Part shown: positions 19,300 through 29,154 of the stretch, piece after piece
How the letters are laid out: each line of letters opens with the position of its first letter
Numbering within the stretch: the stretch's first letter is position 1
NCBI GenBank assembly: GCA_963765135.1
Contig: CAVXUX010000002.1
Location: 372,001-436,000 of the forward strand
DNA from: JACVRW01 sp963765135
GTDB taxonomy: Bacteria > Actinomycetota > Thermoleophilia > Solirubrobacterales > Thermoleophilaceae
Length of the DNA: 64,000 bases
Direction of reading: 5' to 3'
The notes under the pieces: generated by a model
Told to the model about the DNA's origin: nothing
What the model saw: only the letters and a program-made list of their open reading frames with translations
Database searches by the model: none
Position numbers and translations under genes: made by a program

Positions 19300-20753
19300 T
19301 GCTCCAGGACATCCCCCGCCCCGGATTGTGGAAGCGCCTGCTGCTGGGGTCGTTGCTGGTGATCTTCGCCTCGGCTGGCGCGGCGGCGGTCGCCGGGTTC
19401 CACGAGGTCGACAAGGTGCGCAAGGTCTTCCAGCTCAGCCCGGAGCTCAAGCTCGGCAAGGGCACGCTCGCGACGACGGATCCGGGCAAGCCGCAGACGC
19501 TGATGATCCTCGGTTCCGACCGGCGCCCGAAGGACAACGCCGAGGGCGCGCTCGGAGGGTCCCGCTCGGACACGATCATGCTCGTCCGGCTCGACCCCGA
19601 CAAGCAGGCCACGGCGATCATGTCGCTGCCGCGCGACCTCAAGGTCGAGATCCCCGGCCACGGCACGGACAAGATCAACGCCGCGTACGAGCTGGGCGGG
19701 CCGGCGCTCACGCTCAAGACCGTCAAGCAGCTCACCGGCCTGGCCATCAACCACGTCATCAACGTGCACTTCAACGGGTTCTGGCGGGCGGTGAACGCCG
19801 TCGGCTGCGTCTACACCGACATCGACCGGCGCTACTACAACGACTCGGCCGAGTACTCGTACATCAACATCCAGCCGGGCTACCAGCGCCTCTGCGGGAC
19901 CAAGGCGCTGCAGTACGTGCGCTTCCGCCACGAGGACACCGACATCGTGCGGGCCTCGCGCCAGCAGGACTTCCTGCGCCAGGCCAAGCAGCAGATCACC
20001 GCCGGCGAGCTCTTCAACAACCGGGACCGGCTGATGAAGATCTTCGGTCGCAACACGAGCGTCGACCGCGCGCTGCGCTCGTCGAACGCCGAGGTGCTGC
20101 GGCTGCTGAAGCTGGCCGTGTTCTCGGCGACTCAGCCGATCCAGGAGGTGAGCTTCCGCGGCACGCTCGGCGGCAGCTACGTGGAGACGACCACCCAGCA
20201 GATGCGCGAGATGACGCACGAGTTCCTCAACGTGGAGGACACGCCGGGGCCGCGCGGGGTGTCGACCAAGAAGGTCAAGCGGCCCAAGCCCAAGAAGAAG
20301 CTCAGGGTGGTCGGCGGCCTCGAGGACGCCACCGGGTTCGGCAAGGATCAGGCCATCCAGGCGGTGAAGGCCGGCGCGGGCACGACGCTGCCGGCTGTGT
20401 ACCCGACGCTGCGCCTGCAGGGCTCCGTGTACGCGGGCCCGCCGCGCGTGTACAAGCTGCGCGGCACCGACGGCAAGCGCTACGGCGCCTACCGGATGTA
20501 CCTCCAGACCGGCCGCGCCGGCGAGTACTACGGCCTCCAGGGCCTCACCTGGAAGAACCCGCCGATCCTCGAAGGGGTGACCGAGGAACGCAAGATCGGC
20601 CGCCGCACGTACGAGCTTGCCTACGACGGAGACCGCCTGCGGCTGGTCGCCTGGCGCACCCCGAGGGCGGTCTACTGGATCTCCAACACGCTGCTGCTCT
20701 CCCTGGACGAGAAGCAGATGCTTGCCATCGCCCGGTCCGTGCGCGCTCTGTAG
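19299..20753 (+). CDS. LytR-CpsA-Psr (LCP) family glycopolymer ligase
   Basis: A 484-residue protein with a short cytoplasmic start, one membrane helix (about residues 12-31) and an extracytoplasmic LCP domain (about 65-245). Conserved elements are LMILGSDRR, GGSRSDTIMLVRLDP with the metal/pyrophosphate Asp, IMSLPRDLKVEIPGHG with the key Arg, KINAAYELGG, and YVRFRHEDTDIVRASRQQ. LCP enzymes join polyprenyl-pyrophosphate-linked glycopolymers to peptidoglycan or another wall polymer. This fits the end of a surface-glycan cluster. A basic linker (about 325-335) precedes a C-terminal domain of about 130 residues that I do not recognise. The start overlaps the previous stop (TGATG). Confidence 0.92.
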   Translation: MLQDIPRPGLWKRLLLGSLLVIFASAGAAAVAGFHEVDKVRKVFQLSPELKLGKGTLATTDPGKPQTLMILGSDRRPKDNAEGALGGSRSDTIMLVRLDPDKQATAIMSLPRDLKVEIPGHGTDKINAAYELGGPALTLKTVKQLTGLAINHVINVHFNGFWRAVNAVGCVYTDIDRRYYNDSAEYSYINIQPGYQRLCGTKALQYVRFRHEDTDIVRASRQQDFLRQAKQQITAGELFNNRDRLMKIFGRNTSVDRALRSSNAEVLRLLKLAVFSATQPIQEVSFRGTLGGSYVETTTQQMREMTHEFLNVEDTPGPRGVSTKKVKRPKPKKKLRVVGGLEDATGFGKDQAIQAVKAGAGTTLPAVYPTLRLQGSVYAGPPRVYKLRGTDGKRYGAYRMYLQTGRAGEYYGLQGLTWKNPPILEGVTEERKIGRRTYELAYDGDRLRLVAWRTPRAVYWISNTLLLSLDEKQMLAIARSVRAL

Positions 20754-20766
20754 CCTGCTCGGCCTC

Positions 20767-22048
20767 GTGGCTGACGAAAAGGAACCGATCGGCGTCATCG
20801 GCGTGGGCTGGGTTGGCCTCGTCACCGCCGCCTGCTTCGCCGAGCTCGGCCACGAGGTCTGGGCGCGCGACATCGTGCCCGCCAAGGTCGAGTCGCTGGC
20901 GCGCGGCGAGGTGCCGATCCACGAGCCGGGCCTGCCGGGGCTGGTGGCTCAGAACGCCGATCGGCTGCACTTCACGACCGACATGGCCGAGGTGCTCGAG
21001 CACACGCGGCTGCTGTTCGTCTGCGTCGACACTCCGCCCACCTACTCGGGCGACGCCGACCTCTCGCGCGTGGAGAGCGTGCTCGACGAGCTGGGCGACT
21101 CCGGCGAGCACGCCCTGGTCATGAAGAGCACCGTGCCGGTCGGCACCGGGCGCTCGATCCAGCGCCGCCGGCCGGGCACCGGCTACGTCTCCAACCCCGA
21201 GTTCCTCAAGGAGGGCAACGCGGTCGCCGACTTCATGCGTCCCGACCGCGTGGTGGTGGGCGCCGACGAGCAGTCGAGCGAGTACGCCGACCGCGTGGTC
21301 GCGCTCTACGCGCCGCTCGACGCCCCCGTGGTCAAGACGGACGTGGCCAGCGCCGAGATGATCAAGCTCGCCTCGAACGCCTTCCTCGCCACCAAGATCT
21401 CGTTCATCAACGAGATCGCGAACGTGTCCGAGGAGCTCGGCGCGGACGTGCAGGAGGTGGCCTACGGCATGGGCCTCGACGCCCGCATCGGCCCCAAGTT
21501 CCTGCAGGCGGGCATCGGCTACGGCGGGTCGTGCTTCCCGAAGGACGTGCAGGCGCTCAAGCAGCTGGCCGGCAACACCGGCTACCACTTCCAGCTGCTG
21601 ACCGCGGTGATCGAGGTCAACGAGCTCCAGAAGCGCCGCACGATCGGCAAGCTGCAGAAGCACCTCGGCTCGCTCGAGGGCAAGGAGGTGGCGCTGCTCG
21701 GGCGTGGCCTTCAAGCCGGACACCGACGACATCCGCGAGGCCACCAGCCTGGTGCTGTCGGGGCGCCTCCAGGGCGAGGGCGCCAGCGTGCGCGTCTACG
21801 ACCCGGTCGCCGCCCGCAACGGCACCTCGATGCTCGGCGGCGCGCGCATCTGCGACTCGGCGCTCGAGGCCGTGGACGGCGCCGACGCGGTCGTGCTCGT
21901 GACCGAGTGGCCCGAGTTCGGCGAGCTCGACTGGACCGGGGAGGTGAAGGCGCGCATGCGCGTGCCGCTCGTCGTCGACGGGCGCAACTTCCTCGACCGC
22001 GAGCGGCTCGTCGAGGCCGGGTTCACCTACGAGGGCATCGGTCGCTAG
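20767..22048 (+). CDS. ugd: UDP-glucose 6-dehydrogenase family (one apparent frameshift)
   Basis: N-terminal Rossmann motif IGVIGVGWVGLVTAACFAEL, central PEFLKEGNAVADFM and the catalytic cysteine in GIGYGGSCFPKDVQAL identify the UDP-glucose/GDP-mannose dehydrogenase family. The enzyme oxidises a sugar nucleotide, usually UDP-glucose, to the uronic acid. The conserved LLGVAFKPDTDDIRE motif is split: the sequence reads CTCGGGCGTGGCC, and removing one G from the run at 21700-21702 restores it, so this looks like a homopolymer error. The remainder runs in the shifted frame to the stop at 22048. Total about 426 residues, normal length. The GTG start lies 10 bases after TAGCCT. The next gene starts on the last base of the stop (TAGTG). 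Confidence 0.9.
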
Positions 22049-23130
22049 TGCAGGCGCTGGTGCTCGCCGGCGGTGAGGGCACGCGGCTGCGCCCGCTCAC
22101 CTACACGACCCCGAAGCCGGTGATGCCGCTGGCGGGGCGCCCGTTCCTCTCGTTCATGCTCGATTGGCTGCGCGACCACGGCGTCGACGAGGTGATCCTG
22201 TCGTGCGGGTTCATGTCCGACGGCGTCAAGCGGGTGCTGGGCGACATCTACGACGGCATGCGGCTGCGCTACGTGGTCGAGGAGCAGCCGCTGGGCACCG
22301 CCGGCCCGGTGCGGCTCGCGCTCGACGAGGGGGTGCTGGAGGAGCGTCTGCTGATCCTCAACGGCGACGTGCTGACCGACATCGACCTGTCTGCCGAGCT
22401 GGCCCAGCACGAGGGCTCCGGCGCGCGCGCCACGCTGGCGCTCTACCCGGTCGAGGACACCGCCAGCTACGGGGTCGTGCTGACCGATGACGAGGGGCGC
22501 GTGCTGGAGTTCATCGAGAAGGCCGAGGGCGATCCCCCGACCAACCGGATCAACGCCGGCGCCTACGTGATCGAGCGCGAGGTCGTGGAGACGATCCCGG
22601 CCGGCCGCGCCGTGTCGTTCGAGCGCGAGATCTTCCCGGCGCTCGTCGGCAACGGGCTGCACGGCTACGCGGCCGAGGGCTACTGGATCGACATCGGGAC
22701 GCCGGAGCGCTACCTGGAGGCCACCTGGGACCTGCTCGCGGGCAGCGTGAGCTCGAAGCTGCCGCCGCGCGACGAGACCGGCTCGCTCGTCTACGAGGGC
22801 TGCCTGCTGTCGGGGGCGCACGTGGGGCCGCAGAGCGTGCTCGGCCGGCACTGCTCGGTCGGCAGCGACTCGCGCGTGGAGCGCTCGGTGCTGCACGACC
22901 GCGTGATGGTCGGCGCCGACGCCGCCGTGGTCGAGTGCGTGCTCGCCGAGGGCGTGCGAGTGGGGGAGCGCGCCCGCATCGAGTCGGGTGCGATGGTGGG
23001 AGCGGGAGCGACGATCGGCGAGGACGCGGTGATCGGCGGCGGCGCGCGCCTGGACCCGGGCGTGGAGATCGAGGCGGGCGCGCGAGTGCCGGTGGGCGAG
23101 CACGTCGAGGCGGGAGAGCCGGTCCAGTGA
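22048..23130 (+). CDS. Sugar-1-phosphate nucleotidyltransferase, mannose-1-P guanylyltransferase-like
   Basis: A 360-residue enzyme. LVLAGGEGTRLRPLTYTTPKP is the nucleotide-binding signature (written here one residue over, starting at residue 4), ILNGDVLTDID holds the metal Asp, FIEKAEGDPPTNRINAG and YWIDIGTPERYLEA complete the catalytic domain. The C-terminal about 110 residues are hexapeptide repeats (VGADAAV, GVRVGERARI, MVGAGATIGEDAVIGGG) forming a left-handed helix. This two-domain build is typical of actinobacterial mannose-1-phosphate guanylyltransferases; glucose-1-phosphate transferase activity is an alternative. It sits between ugd and a PGI/PMI, with 1- and 4-base overlaps, supporting a role in sugar-nucleotide supply. 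Confidence 0.82.
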   Translation: MQALVLAGGEGTRLRPLTYTTPKPVMPLAGRPFLSFMLDWLRDHGVDEVILSCGFMSDGVKRVLGDIYDGMRLRYVVEEQPLGTAGPVRLALDEGVLEERLLILNGDVLTDIDLSAELAQHEGSGARATLALYPVEDTASYGVVLTDDEGRVLEFIEKAEGDPPTNRINAGAYVIEREVVETIPAGRAVSFEREIFPALVGNGLHGYAAEGYWIDIGTPERYLEATWDLLAGSVSSKLPPRDETGSLVYEGCLLSGAHVGPQSVLGRHCSVGSDSRVERSVLHDRVMVGADAAVVECVLAEGVRVGERARIESGAMVGAGATIGEDAVIGGGARLDPGVEIEAGARVPVGEHVEAGEPVQ

Positions 23131-24144
23131 GCCTCGACCCCGCCGGCCTGCTCGGCGACGTCCTCGCCCAGCCGCACCAGCTCGGCGACGCCCTCTGGCG
23201 CGCCCAGTCGGCCGGCATTCCCAAGCAGGACCGGCCGGGCGGGCTGATCGTCTGCGGGATGGGTGGCTCGGCGATCGGCGGCGACCTCGCGGCAGCCGCG
23301 CTCGGCGACCGCGCCACGCGGCCGATCACGACCGTGCGCCGATACGCGCTCGAGTCGTGGACGGGCCCGGACAGCCTCGTGCTGTGCGCCAGCTACTCGG
23401 GCAACACCGAAGAGACGCTCGCCTGCTTCGAGGCCGCCGGGGCGGCCGGCGCCGGCCGCGTGGCGCTCACCACGGGCGGCGAGCTGGCCGAGCTCGCGCG
23501 CGCCGACGGGGTGCCGGTGATCGGGGTGCCGGCCGGGATGCAGCCGCGCGCGGCGGTCGTCTACATGGTCGTCGGGGTGCTCGAGTGCGCCGCGCTCTGC
23601 GGCGCGGCGCCGGGCGTGCACGCGGAGATCGACACAGCGGCGGCGCTGCTCGGAACGCTTGTCGGGGAGTGGGGACCCGAAGCCGCCGACGACTCCGACC
23701 GCCAAGGCACTCGCGCGCGCCCTCCACGGAACGCTGCCGGTCATCCACGGCGCCGGTCCCACGGCCGCCGTGGCGCGGCGCTGGAAGACCCAGATCAACG
23801 AGAACGCCGAGGCCGCGGCCTTCTGGTCCGAGCTGCCGGAGGCCGACCACAACGAGATCTGCGGATGGGCGCGCGGACGCGCCGCGGCGCCGCTGTCTGC
23901 CGTCTTCCTCGAGGACGCCGACCAGCACCCGCGCATCCAGCGCCGCATCGAGCTGACCGCGGCGGTCGTGGAGCGCGCCGGAGCGCCGGCGCTGCGCGCC
24001 GCGGCGCGGGGCGAGACCCGCCTCGAGCGCGTGCTGTCGCTGGTGCTGCTCGGCGACCTGGTCAGCGTCTACCTCGCGGATCTGGACGGCGTCGACCCCG
24101 GGCCCGTCGAGGAGCTCGTGCGCTTCAAGAACGAGCTCTCCTAG
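23127..24144 (+). CDS. Bifunctional phosphoglucose/phosphomannose isomerase (one apparent frameshift)
   Basis: Starts at GTG overlapping the preceding stop (GTGA). The N-terminal SIS half has VCGMGGSAIGGD and CASYSGNTEETLACF, the sugar-phosphate binding loops. The C-terminal half has QINENAEAAAFWSELPEADH, the Glu/His region specific to dual PGI/PMI enzymes. The two halves are in different frames; the change lies within about 23670-23695. The combined product is about 338 residues, normal for the family. It interconverts fructose-6-phosphate with glucose-6- or mannose-6-phosphate and would feed the adjacent guanylyltransferase. Confidence 0.85.
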
Positions 24145-24166
24145 CCGGCACAGAGCCGGCGGGCCC

Positions 24167-24192
24167 AACCTTGACACAATCGTGGTAAGGTT
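24167..24192. promoter_or_regulatory. Inverted repeat upstream of merR-ahcY (candidate MerR operator)
   Basis: A perfect inverted repeat AACCTT (24167-24172) and AAGGTT (24187-24192) with a 14-base spacer ends 10 bases before the merR ATG. MerR proteins bind such dyads as dimers and often control their own promoter. A TTGACA at 24171 overlaps the left arm and TAAGGT at 24186 overlaps the right arm, so binding would cover the promoter. Confidence 0.5.
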
Positions 24193-24202
24193 TGCCGCGC
24201 GT

Positions 24203-24582
24203 ATGGAGGGGCTCACGATCAACGAGGCCGCGACGACCACGGGCTGGTCGCCGCGAATGCTGCGCTACATCGAGAACGCCGGCCTCATCGAGCTCCCCCG
24301 CACCGACTCCGGCTATCGCATCTTCGGACCGGGCGAGCTGCAGCGCCTGCGCACACTGCGCGAGCTGCTCGCCCGGTTCGACTGCGCTCTGTCGGATGTC
24401 GCGTTCGCTCGCCGGCTGAGCGCCGACCCGGAGCTGCGCGCCCACCTCGACCGCTGGTTCGCGGAGCGTCCGCAGCGGCCGGAGGGCGTCGACTCCGGCG
24501 ACTGGCTCGGCTGGGAGCAGGACAAGCACGAGCGCCTGCTCGCCCTGGAACCGCCAACGACACAAACGGAGAACGCCGTCGC

Positions 24583-24586
<4 letters not shown>
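24203..24586 (+). CDS. MerR-family transcriptional regulator
   Basis: A 127-residue protein. LTINEAATTTGWSPRMLRYIENAGLI is the N-terminal MerR winged helix-turn-helix (residues about 4-30, shown here as its start and end: LTINEAA and RYIENAGLI), followed by GYRIFGPGELQRLRTL, the wing, and a short coiled helix. There is no obvious ligand-binding cysteine set. The stop overlaps the ahcY start (ATGA), so the regulator is the first gene of an operon with S-adenosylhomocysteine hydrolase and probably controls it. GTG 24182 is an alternative start but lies inside the candidate operator. Confidence 0.82.
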
Positions 24587-26010
<1,424 letters not shown>

Positions 26011-26013
26011 GCC

Positions 26014-27264
26014 ATCGCGGCCAAGCCCCTCCAAAGCGAGATCCTCGACTCCGCGCTCGCCCCGGGCGGGCGGGCGCGGGTCGAATGGGCCGAGGGGCAG
26101 ATGCCGGTCCTGCGGTCGATTCGCGACCGCTTCGCCCTCGAGCGCCCGCTCGAGGGTGCCAAGGTCGCGGCCTGCCTGCACGTGACGGCCGAGACGGCCA
26201 ACCTGATGCACGCCCTGGTGGCCGGCGGCGCGGAGGCGGCGCTCTGCTCGGCCAACCCGCTGACCGTGCAGGACGAGGTTGCCGCCGCGCTCGTCGAGCA
26301 GGGAGTGCCCGTACAGGCCACCCGCGGCGAGGACGCCGAGATGTACGCCAAGCACGTGGGCGCGCTCGCCGAGTGGGGCCCGGACATCACGCTCGACGAC
26401 GGCGCCGACCTGCTGATGCTGCTGCACCGCTGGGAGCGGCCCGTGAAGGGCGGCGCCGAAGAGACCCGCACCGGGCTGCTGCGCCTGCGGCGGCTCGAGG
26501 CCGAGGGCAGGCTCACCTGCCCGGTGATCGCCGTCAACGAGTCGCGCACCGAGCGGACCTTCAACGACCGCTACGGCACCGGCCAGTCCGCCCTCGACGG
26601 CATCCTGCGCGCGACCAACCTGCTGCTGGCGGGGCGAACGCTCGTCCTGCTCGGCTACGGCGCCACCGGCAAGGGGATCGCCCAGCGCGCCCGCGGCGCG
26701 GGCGCGCACGTGATCGTCTGCGAGGTCGACCCGCTGCGCGCGCTCGAGGCGCGCATGGACGGGATCGAGGTGATGCAGGCGGTCGAGGCGGCCGAGCGCG
26801 GCGACGTGTTCGTGACCGTGACCGGCTCACGAGGCGCCCTGCGCCGTGAGCACCTGGAGCGCATGAAGGACGGGGCGGTGCTGGCAAACGCCGGCCACTT
26901 CGACGTGGAGATCGACCTCGACGCCCTGCGCGAGCTTGCCACCGGCGGGGTGCGCCAGGTGCTGCCGCTGGTCGAGCAGTACGACCTCGGCGAGCGCCGG
27001 CTGAACCTGCTGGCCCAGGGCCGCGTGGTCAACCTGGCCGCCGGAGAGGGCCACCCGGCCGGCGTGATGGACATGAGCTTCGCCAACCTGGCGCTGGCGG
27101 TGGAGCACCTCGTGGTCAGCGGCGACGCGCTGGAGCACCGCGTCCTGGACGTGCCCATGGAGATCGACGAGGAGATCGCCCGCCTGAAGCTGGAGTCGCT
27201 GGACGTGCAGATCGACTCGCTGACGCCGGACCAGCAGGACTACCTGAGCTCCTGGGGGAGCTGA
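26014..27264 (+). CDS. Divergent adenosylhomocysteinase-like protein
   Basis: About 416 residues, related to AhcY over its whole length. The NAD motif LLGYGATGKGIAQ, CEVDP, substrate residues in ACLHVTAETAN, LDDGADLLMLLH and GAEETRTGLLRL, and GHFDVEID are kept. The catalytic block is changed: against TKSKFDNLYGC of AhcY it reads TERTFNDRYGT, so the catalytic Lys is Glu, Asp-Asn is Asn-Asp, and Cys is Thr. The C-terminal KSDHYRY tail is absent. It is therefore unlikely to do the same chemistry. AhcY-like sequence begins before the first ATG (26101), but between the ahcY TAG and that ATG there is no ATG/GTG/TTG; ATC at 26014 is the proposed start. Function unknown. Confidence 0.82.
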   Translation: MAAKPLQSEILDSALAPGGRARVEWAEGQMPVLRSIRDRFALERPLEGAKVAACLHVTAETANLMHALVAGGAEAALCSANPLTVQDEVAAALVEQGVPVQATRGEDAEMYAKHVGALAEWGPDITLDDGADLLMLLHRWERPVKGGAEETRTGLLRLRRLEAEGRLTCPVIAVNESRTERTFNDRYGTGQSALDGILRATNLLLAGRTLVLLGYGATGKGIAQRARGAGAHVIVCEVDPLRALEARMDGIEVMQAVEAAERGDVFVTVTGSRGALRREHLERMKDGAVLANAGHFDVEIDLDALRELATGGVRQVLPLVEQYDLGERRLNLLAQGRVVNLAAGEGHPAGVMDMSFANLALAVEHLVVSGDALEHRVLDVPMEIDEEIARLKLESLDVQIDSLTPDQQDYLSSWGS

Positions 27265-27272
27265 GAACGCAA

Positions 27273-27296
27273 ACGGCGGCCCCGAGGGGCCGCCGT
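27273..27296. terminator. Hairpin between convergent genes
   Basis: A perfect 10-base-pair stem ACGGCGGCCC / GGGCCGCCGT with a 4-base CGAG loop lies between the ahcY-like stop and the small minus-strand gene. On the minus strand it is followed by TTTGCGTT, a weak T-rich tail; on the plus strand there is none. It probably ends transcription in one or both directions. Confidence 0.6.
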
Positions 27297-27324
27297 CGCG
27301 GAGGGAACCTTCTGTCGCTGCGGT

Positions 27325-27603
27325 TTACGCCGCGTGGGGCAGCAGGCGCCCAAGGGGCCGGCGAGACACGCGCCGCTCGCCGCTCGCGTGCCGCAGCAGC
27401 TCGACCAGGTCGCCGCTTGGGCGGAAGGGGTCTGCGATCGCCGCGCCGGTCTCGACCGAGATAGCCGCCCAGAGCTCGCCGCCGACCTCTGCGACCAGCA
27501 CGTCGCCCGTCGGCGGGGAAGCGCTGTCGAGTGCCGCTAGGCGATCGAGTCCGGCCAGATCGGCCAGATCAGCGGGGCGGATGGTGAGCGTGTTCTCGGT
27601 CAT
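27325..27603 (-). CDS. Small conserved hypothetical protein (GNAT-fragment-like)
   Basis: A 92-residue protein, MTENTLTIRPADLADL..., with DVLVAEVGGELWAAISVETG and ADPFRPSGDLVELLRHAS. The pattern of a strand carrying VAEVxGxLxAA and then ADPFRPxxxLVELLR recurs in short actinobacterial proteins annotated as acetyltransferase-like; a complete GNAT acetyl-CoA site is not present. It is one of few genes here with a good ribosome site: GGAGAGGA about 6 bases before the ATG. It is divergent from the LysR gene. Confidence 0.65.
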   Translation of the reverse strand: MTENTLTIRPADLADLAGLDRLAALDSASPPTGDVLVAEVGGELWAAISVETGAAIADPFRPSGDLVELLRHASGERRVSRRPLGRLLPHAA

Positions 27604-27662
27604 GTGGGTTCCTCTCCGTTCAGTTCGACGCTGCTCGAAAGATGATGGCGGCCGGAGGTCAT

Positions 27663-27680
27663 AAGTTCAAATTCGGACTT
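27663..27680. promoter_or_regulatory. AAGT-N10-ACTT dyad upstream of lysR (candidate operator)
   Basis: An imperfect dyad with arms AAGT (27663-27666) and ACTT (27677-27680) lies in the 102-base gap between the divergent small gene and lysR, about 25 bases before the lysR start and just upstream of its TAAGCT -10 box (27694-27699). Placement fits LysR autoregulation; the motif is short, so this is tentative. Confidence 0.3.
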
Positions 27681-27705
27681 CTGCTGGCTTCGATAAGCTG
27701 GGGTT

Positions 27706-28656
27706 ATGCTCGACGTCAAGCAGCTGAGGGTGCTCAAGGCGGTCTCCGAGTACGGCTCGTTCTCCGCCGCCGCCGAGGCGCTCTCCTACACCCAGCCCGC
27801 CATCTCCCAGCAGATCGCGGCGCTCGAGAAGAGCGCCGGCGCCACGCTCGTGGACCGCACCAGCAAGGGCGTGCACCTCACGGACGCCGGCCGCGCGCTC
27901 GTGGACCACGCCCAGGTCGTGCTGGCGCGCCTCGCCGCCGCCGAGGCCGAGCTCGACGCGATCGCCGGCGTGCGCGGGGGACGGGTGCGCCTGGCGTCGT
28001 TCTCCACCGCGAGCGCCTCGCTGCTCCCGCCCGCGCTCGCTCGCTTCAGCGAGCGCCATCCCGATGTGGAGCTCGCGTTCTCCGACACCGAACCCGAGGA
28101 CGCTCTCCACATGCTGCGCGCCGCCGAGCTGGAGGTGGCCGTCGTGTTCCAGTTCCACGGCCTCACCGAGCAGGAGAGCGAACGGCTCTACGGCGGGATC
28201 GAGCTGCACCCGCTGGTCGAGGACCCGATGTACCTGGCGCTGCCGCTCGGGCATCCGCTGGCCCACAAGCCGCGCGTGCGGCTCCAGGACGTGGCCGACG
28301 AGACGTGGATCCAGGAGGGCGACCCGCGCAACGCCTGCAGCCGCCTCCAGAAGGCGGCCTGCCGGTCGGCGGGCTTCGAGCCGACGGTGGGTTTCCAATC
28401 GGACGACTACAACGTCGTCCAGGGCCTGGTGGCGTCCGGGATGGGCGTGTCCCTGCTCCCGAGCCTCGCCCTGGCCAACATGCGCGAGGACATCGTGGTG
28501 CGCTCGCTCGGCAGGGGGGCCCCGGCGCGGAAGATCGGCGCCGCCACCCTCGCCGGCCGTTACCGCTCGCCCGCCACCGAGGCGATGCTCGGCATCCTGC
28601 AGGAGGTGGCGGCAGGCTTCGAGCTGCCCTCCGGCATCGCGGTTGCCGCCGCCTGA
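27706..28656 (+). CDS. LysR-family transcriptional regulator
   Basis: A 316-residue regulator with the N-terminal winged helix (LRVLKAVSEYGSFSAAAEAL and TQPAISQQIAALE, residues about 6-40) and a periplasmic-binding-like effector domain from about residue 90 (GRVRLASFSTASASLLPPAL; GMGVSLLPSLAL). The start ATG has TAAGCT 6 bases upstream, so the message is probably leaderless. No operon partner identifies its effector; the divergent small gene and the downstream membrane protein are possible targets. Confidence 0.92.
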   Translation: MLDVKQLRVLKAVSEYGSFSAAAEALSYTQPAISQQIAALEKSAGATLVDRTSKGVHLTDAGRALVDHAQVVLARLAAAEAELDAIAGVRGGRVRLASFSTASASLLPPALARFSERHPDVELAFSDTEPEDALHMLRAAELEVAVVFQFHGLTEQESERLYGGIELHPLVEDPMYLALPLGHPLAHKPRVRLQDVADETWIQEGDPRNACSRLQKAACRSAGFEPTVGFQSDDYNVVQGLVASGMGVSLLPSLALANMREDIVVRSLGRGAPARKIGAATLAGRYRSPATEAMLGILQEVAAGFELPSGIAVAAA

Positions 28657-28674
28657 CGGCCTAGAGTCGCCGCC

Positions 28675-29139
28675 ATCGAGTCGAGCGCTCACACCCGCAC
28701 CTTCGAGCGGACCCGTCCGCGCGCCGGCCAGCTGGTCCCAGCCGGTTGCGGCGTGCTGCTCCTGGTCGCGCTCTTCCTGCCGTGGTACACGCGCGACACG
28801 GACATCGCCGGCGCCGTGATCAGCCAGACCTGGACGGCCTGGCAGGCGACGCCGGTGATCGCCACCCTGCTGTTCGGTGTCGCCGTCGGGGCGATCGTCG
28901 CGCCCTCCGTGCCCGGCGCCTTCCGCGGCGACCGGCTGGCGACGCTGCTCGGCATCCTCGGCCTGCTGCTGGTGCTGTTCCGGGCCATCGACATGCCGCT
29001 CCCCGACGTGCACCTCGTGCAGGGCGACCACGCCGACTCGAGCCGCGGTCTCGGCCTCTTCCTGGCGCTGCTCGCCACCGCGGGCATCGCCTTCGGGGGC
29101 CGGCTCGCGACGCGCGCCCGGCCACGATCGAGGAGCTGA
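28675..29139 (+). CDS. Four-helix membrane protein of unknown function, probable ATC start
   Basis: A 154-residue protein if started at ATC 28675. It has a polar, basic N-terminus (ESSAHTRTFERTRPRAGQ) and four hydrophobic segments (VLLLVALFLPWY, PVIATLLFGVAVGAIV, TLLGILGLLLVLFRAI, LGLFLALLATAGIAFGG). The first standard start, GTG 28753, would cut into the first helix. ATC 28675 lies exactly 7 bases after TAGAGT (28662-28667), identical in arrangement to other starts in the window, and the frame is open from 28657. Either ATC is used or an ATG was misread. I do not recognise the family. Confidence 0.6.
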   Translation: MESSAHTRTFERTRPRAGQLVPAGCGVLLLVALFLPWYTRDTDIAGAVISQTWTAWQATPVIATLLFGVAVGAIVAPSVPGAFRGDRLATLLGILGLLLVLFRAIDMPLPDVHLVQGDHADSSRGLGLFLALLATAGIAFGGRLATRARPRSRS

Positions 29140-29154
29140 CGCGGCGCGCCTGGC

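Noticed and set aside
24171..24196. TTGACA as a standard -35 for merR
   Set aside because: No TAnnnT box follows at 16-18 bases; the only box, TAAGGT, is 9 bases away. It is better read as part of the dyad.
28753..29139. GTG 28753 as start of the four-helix protein
   Set aside because: It would begin inside the first membrane helix, without a promoter or ribosome site; ATC 28675 fits the leaderless pattern and the protein's topology.
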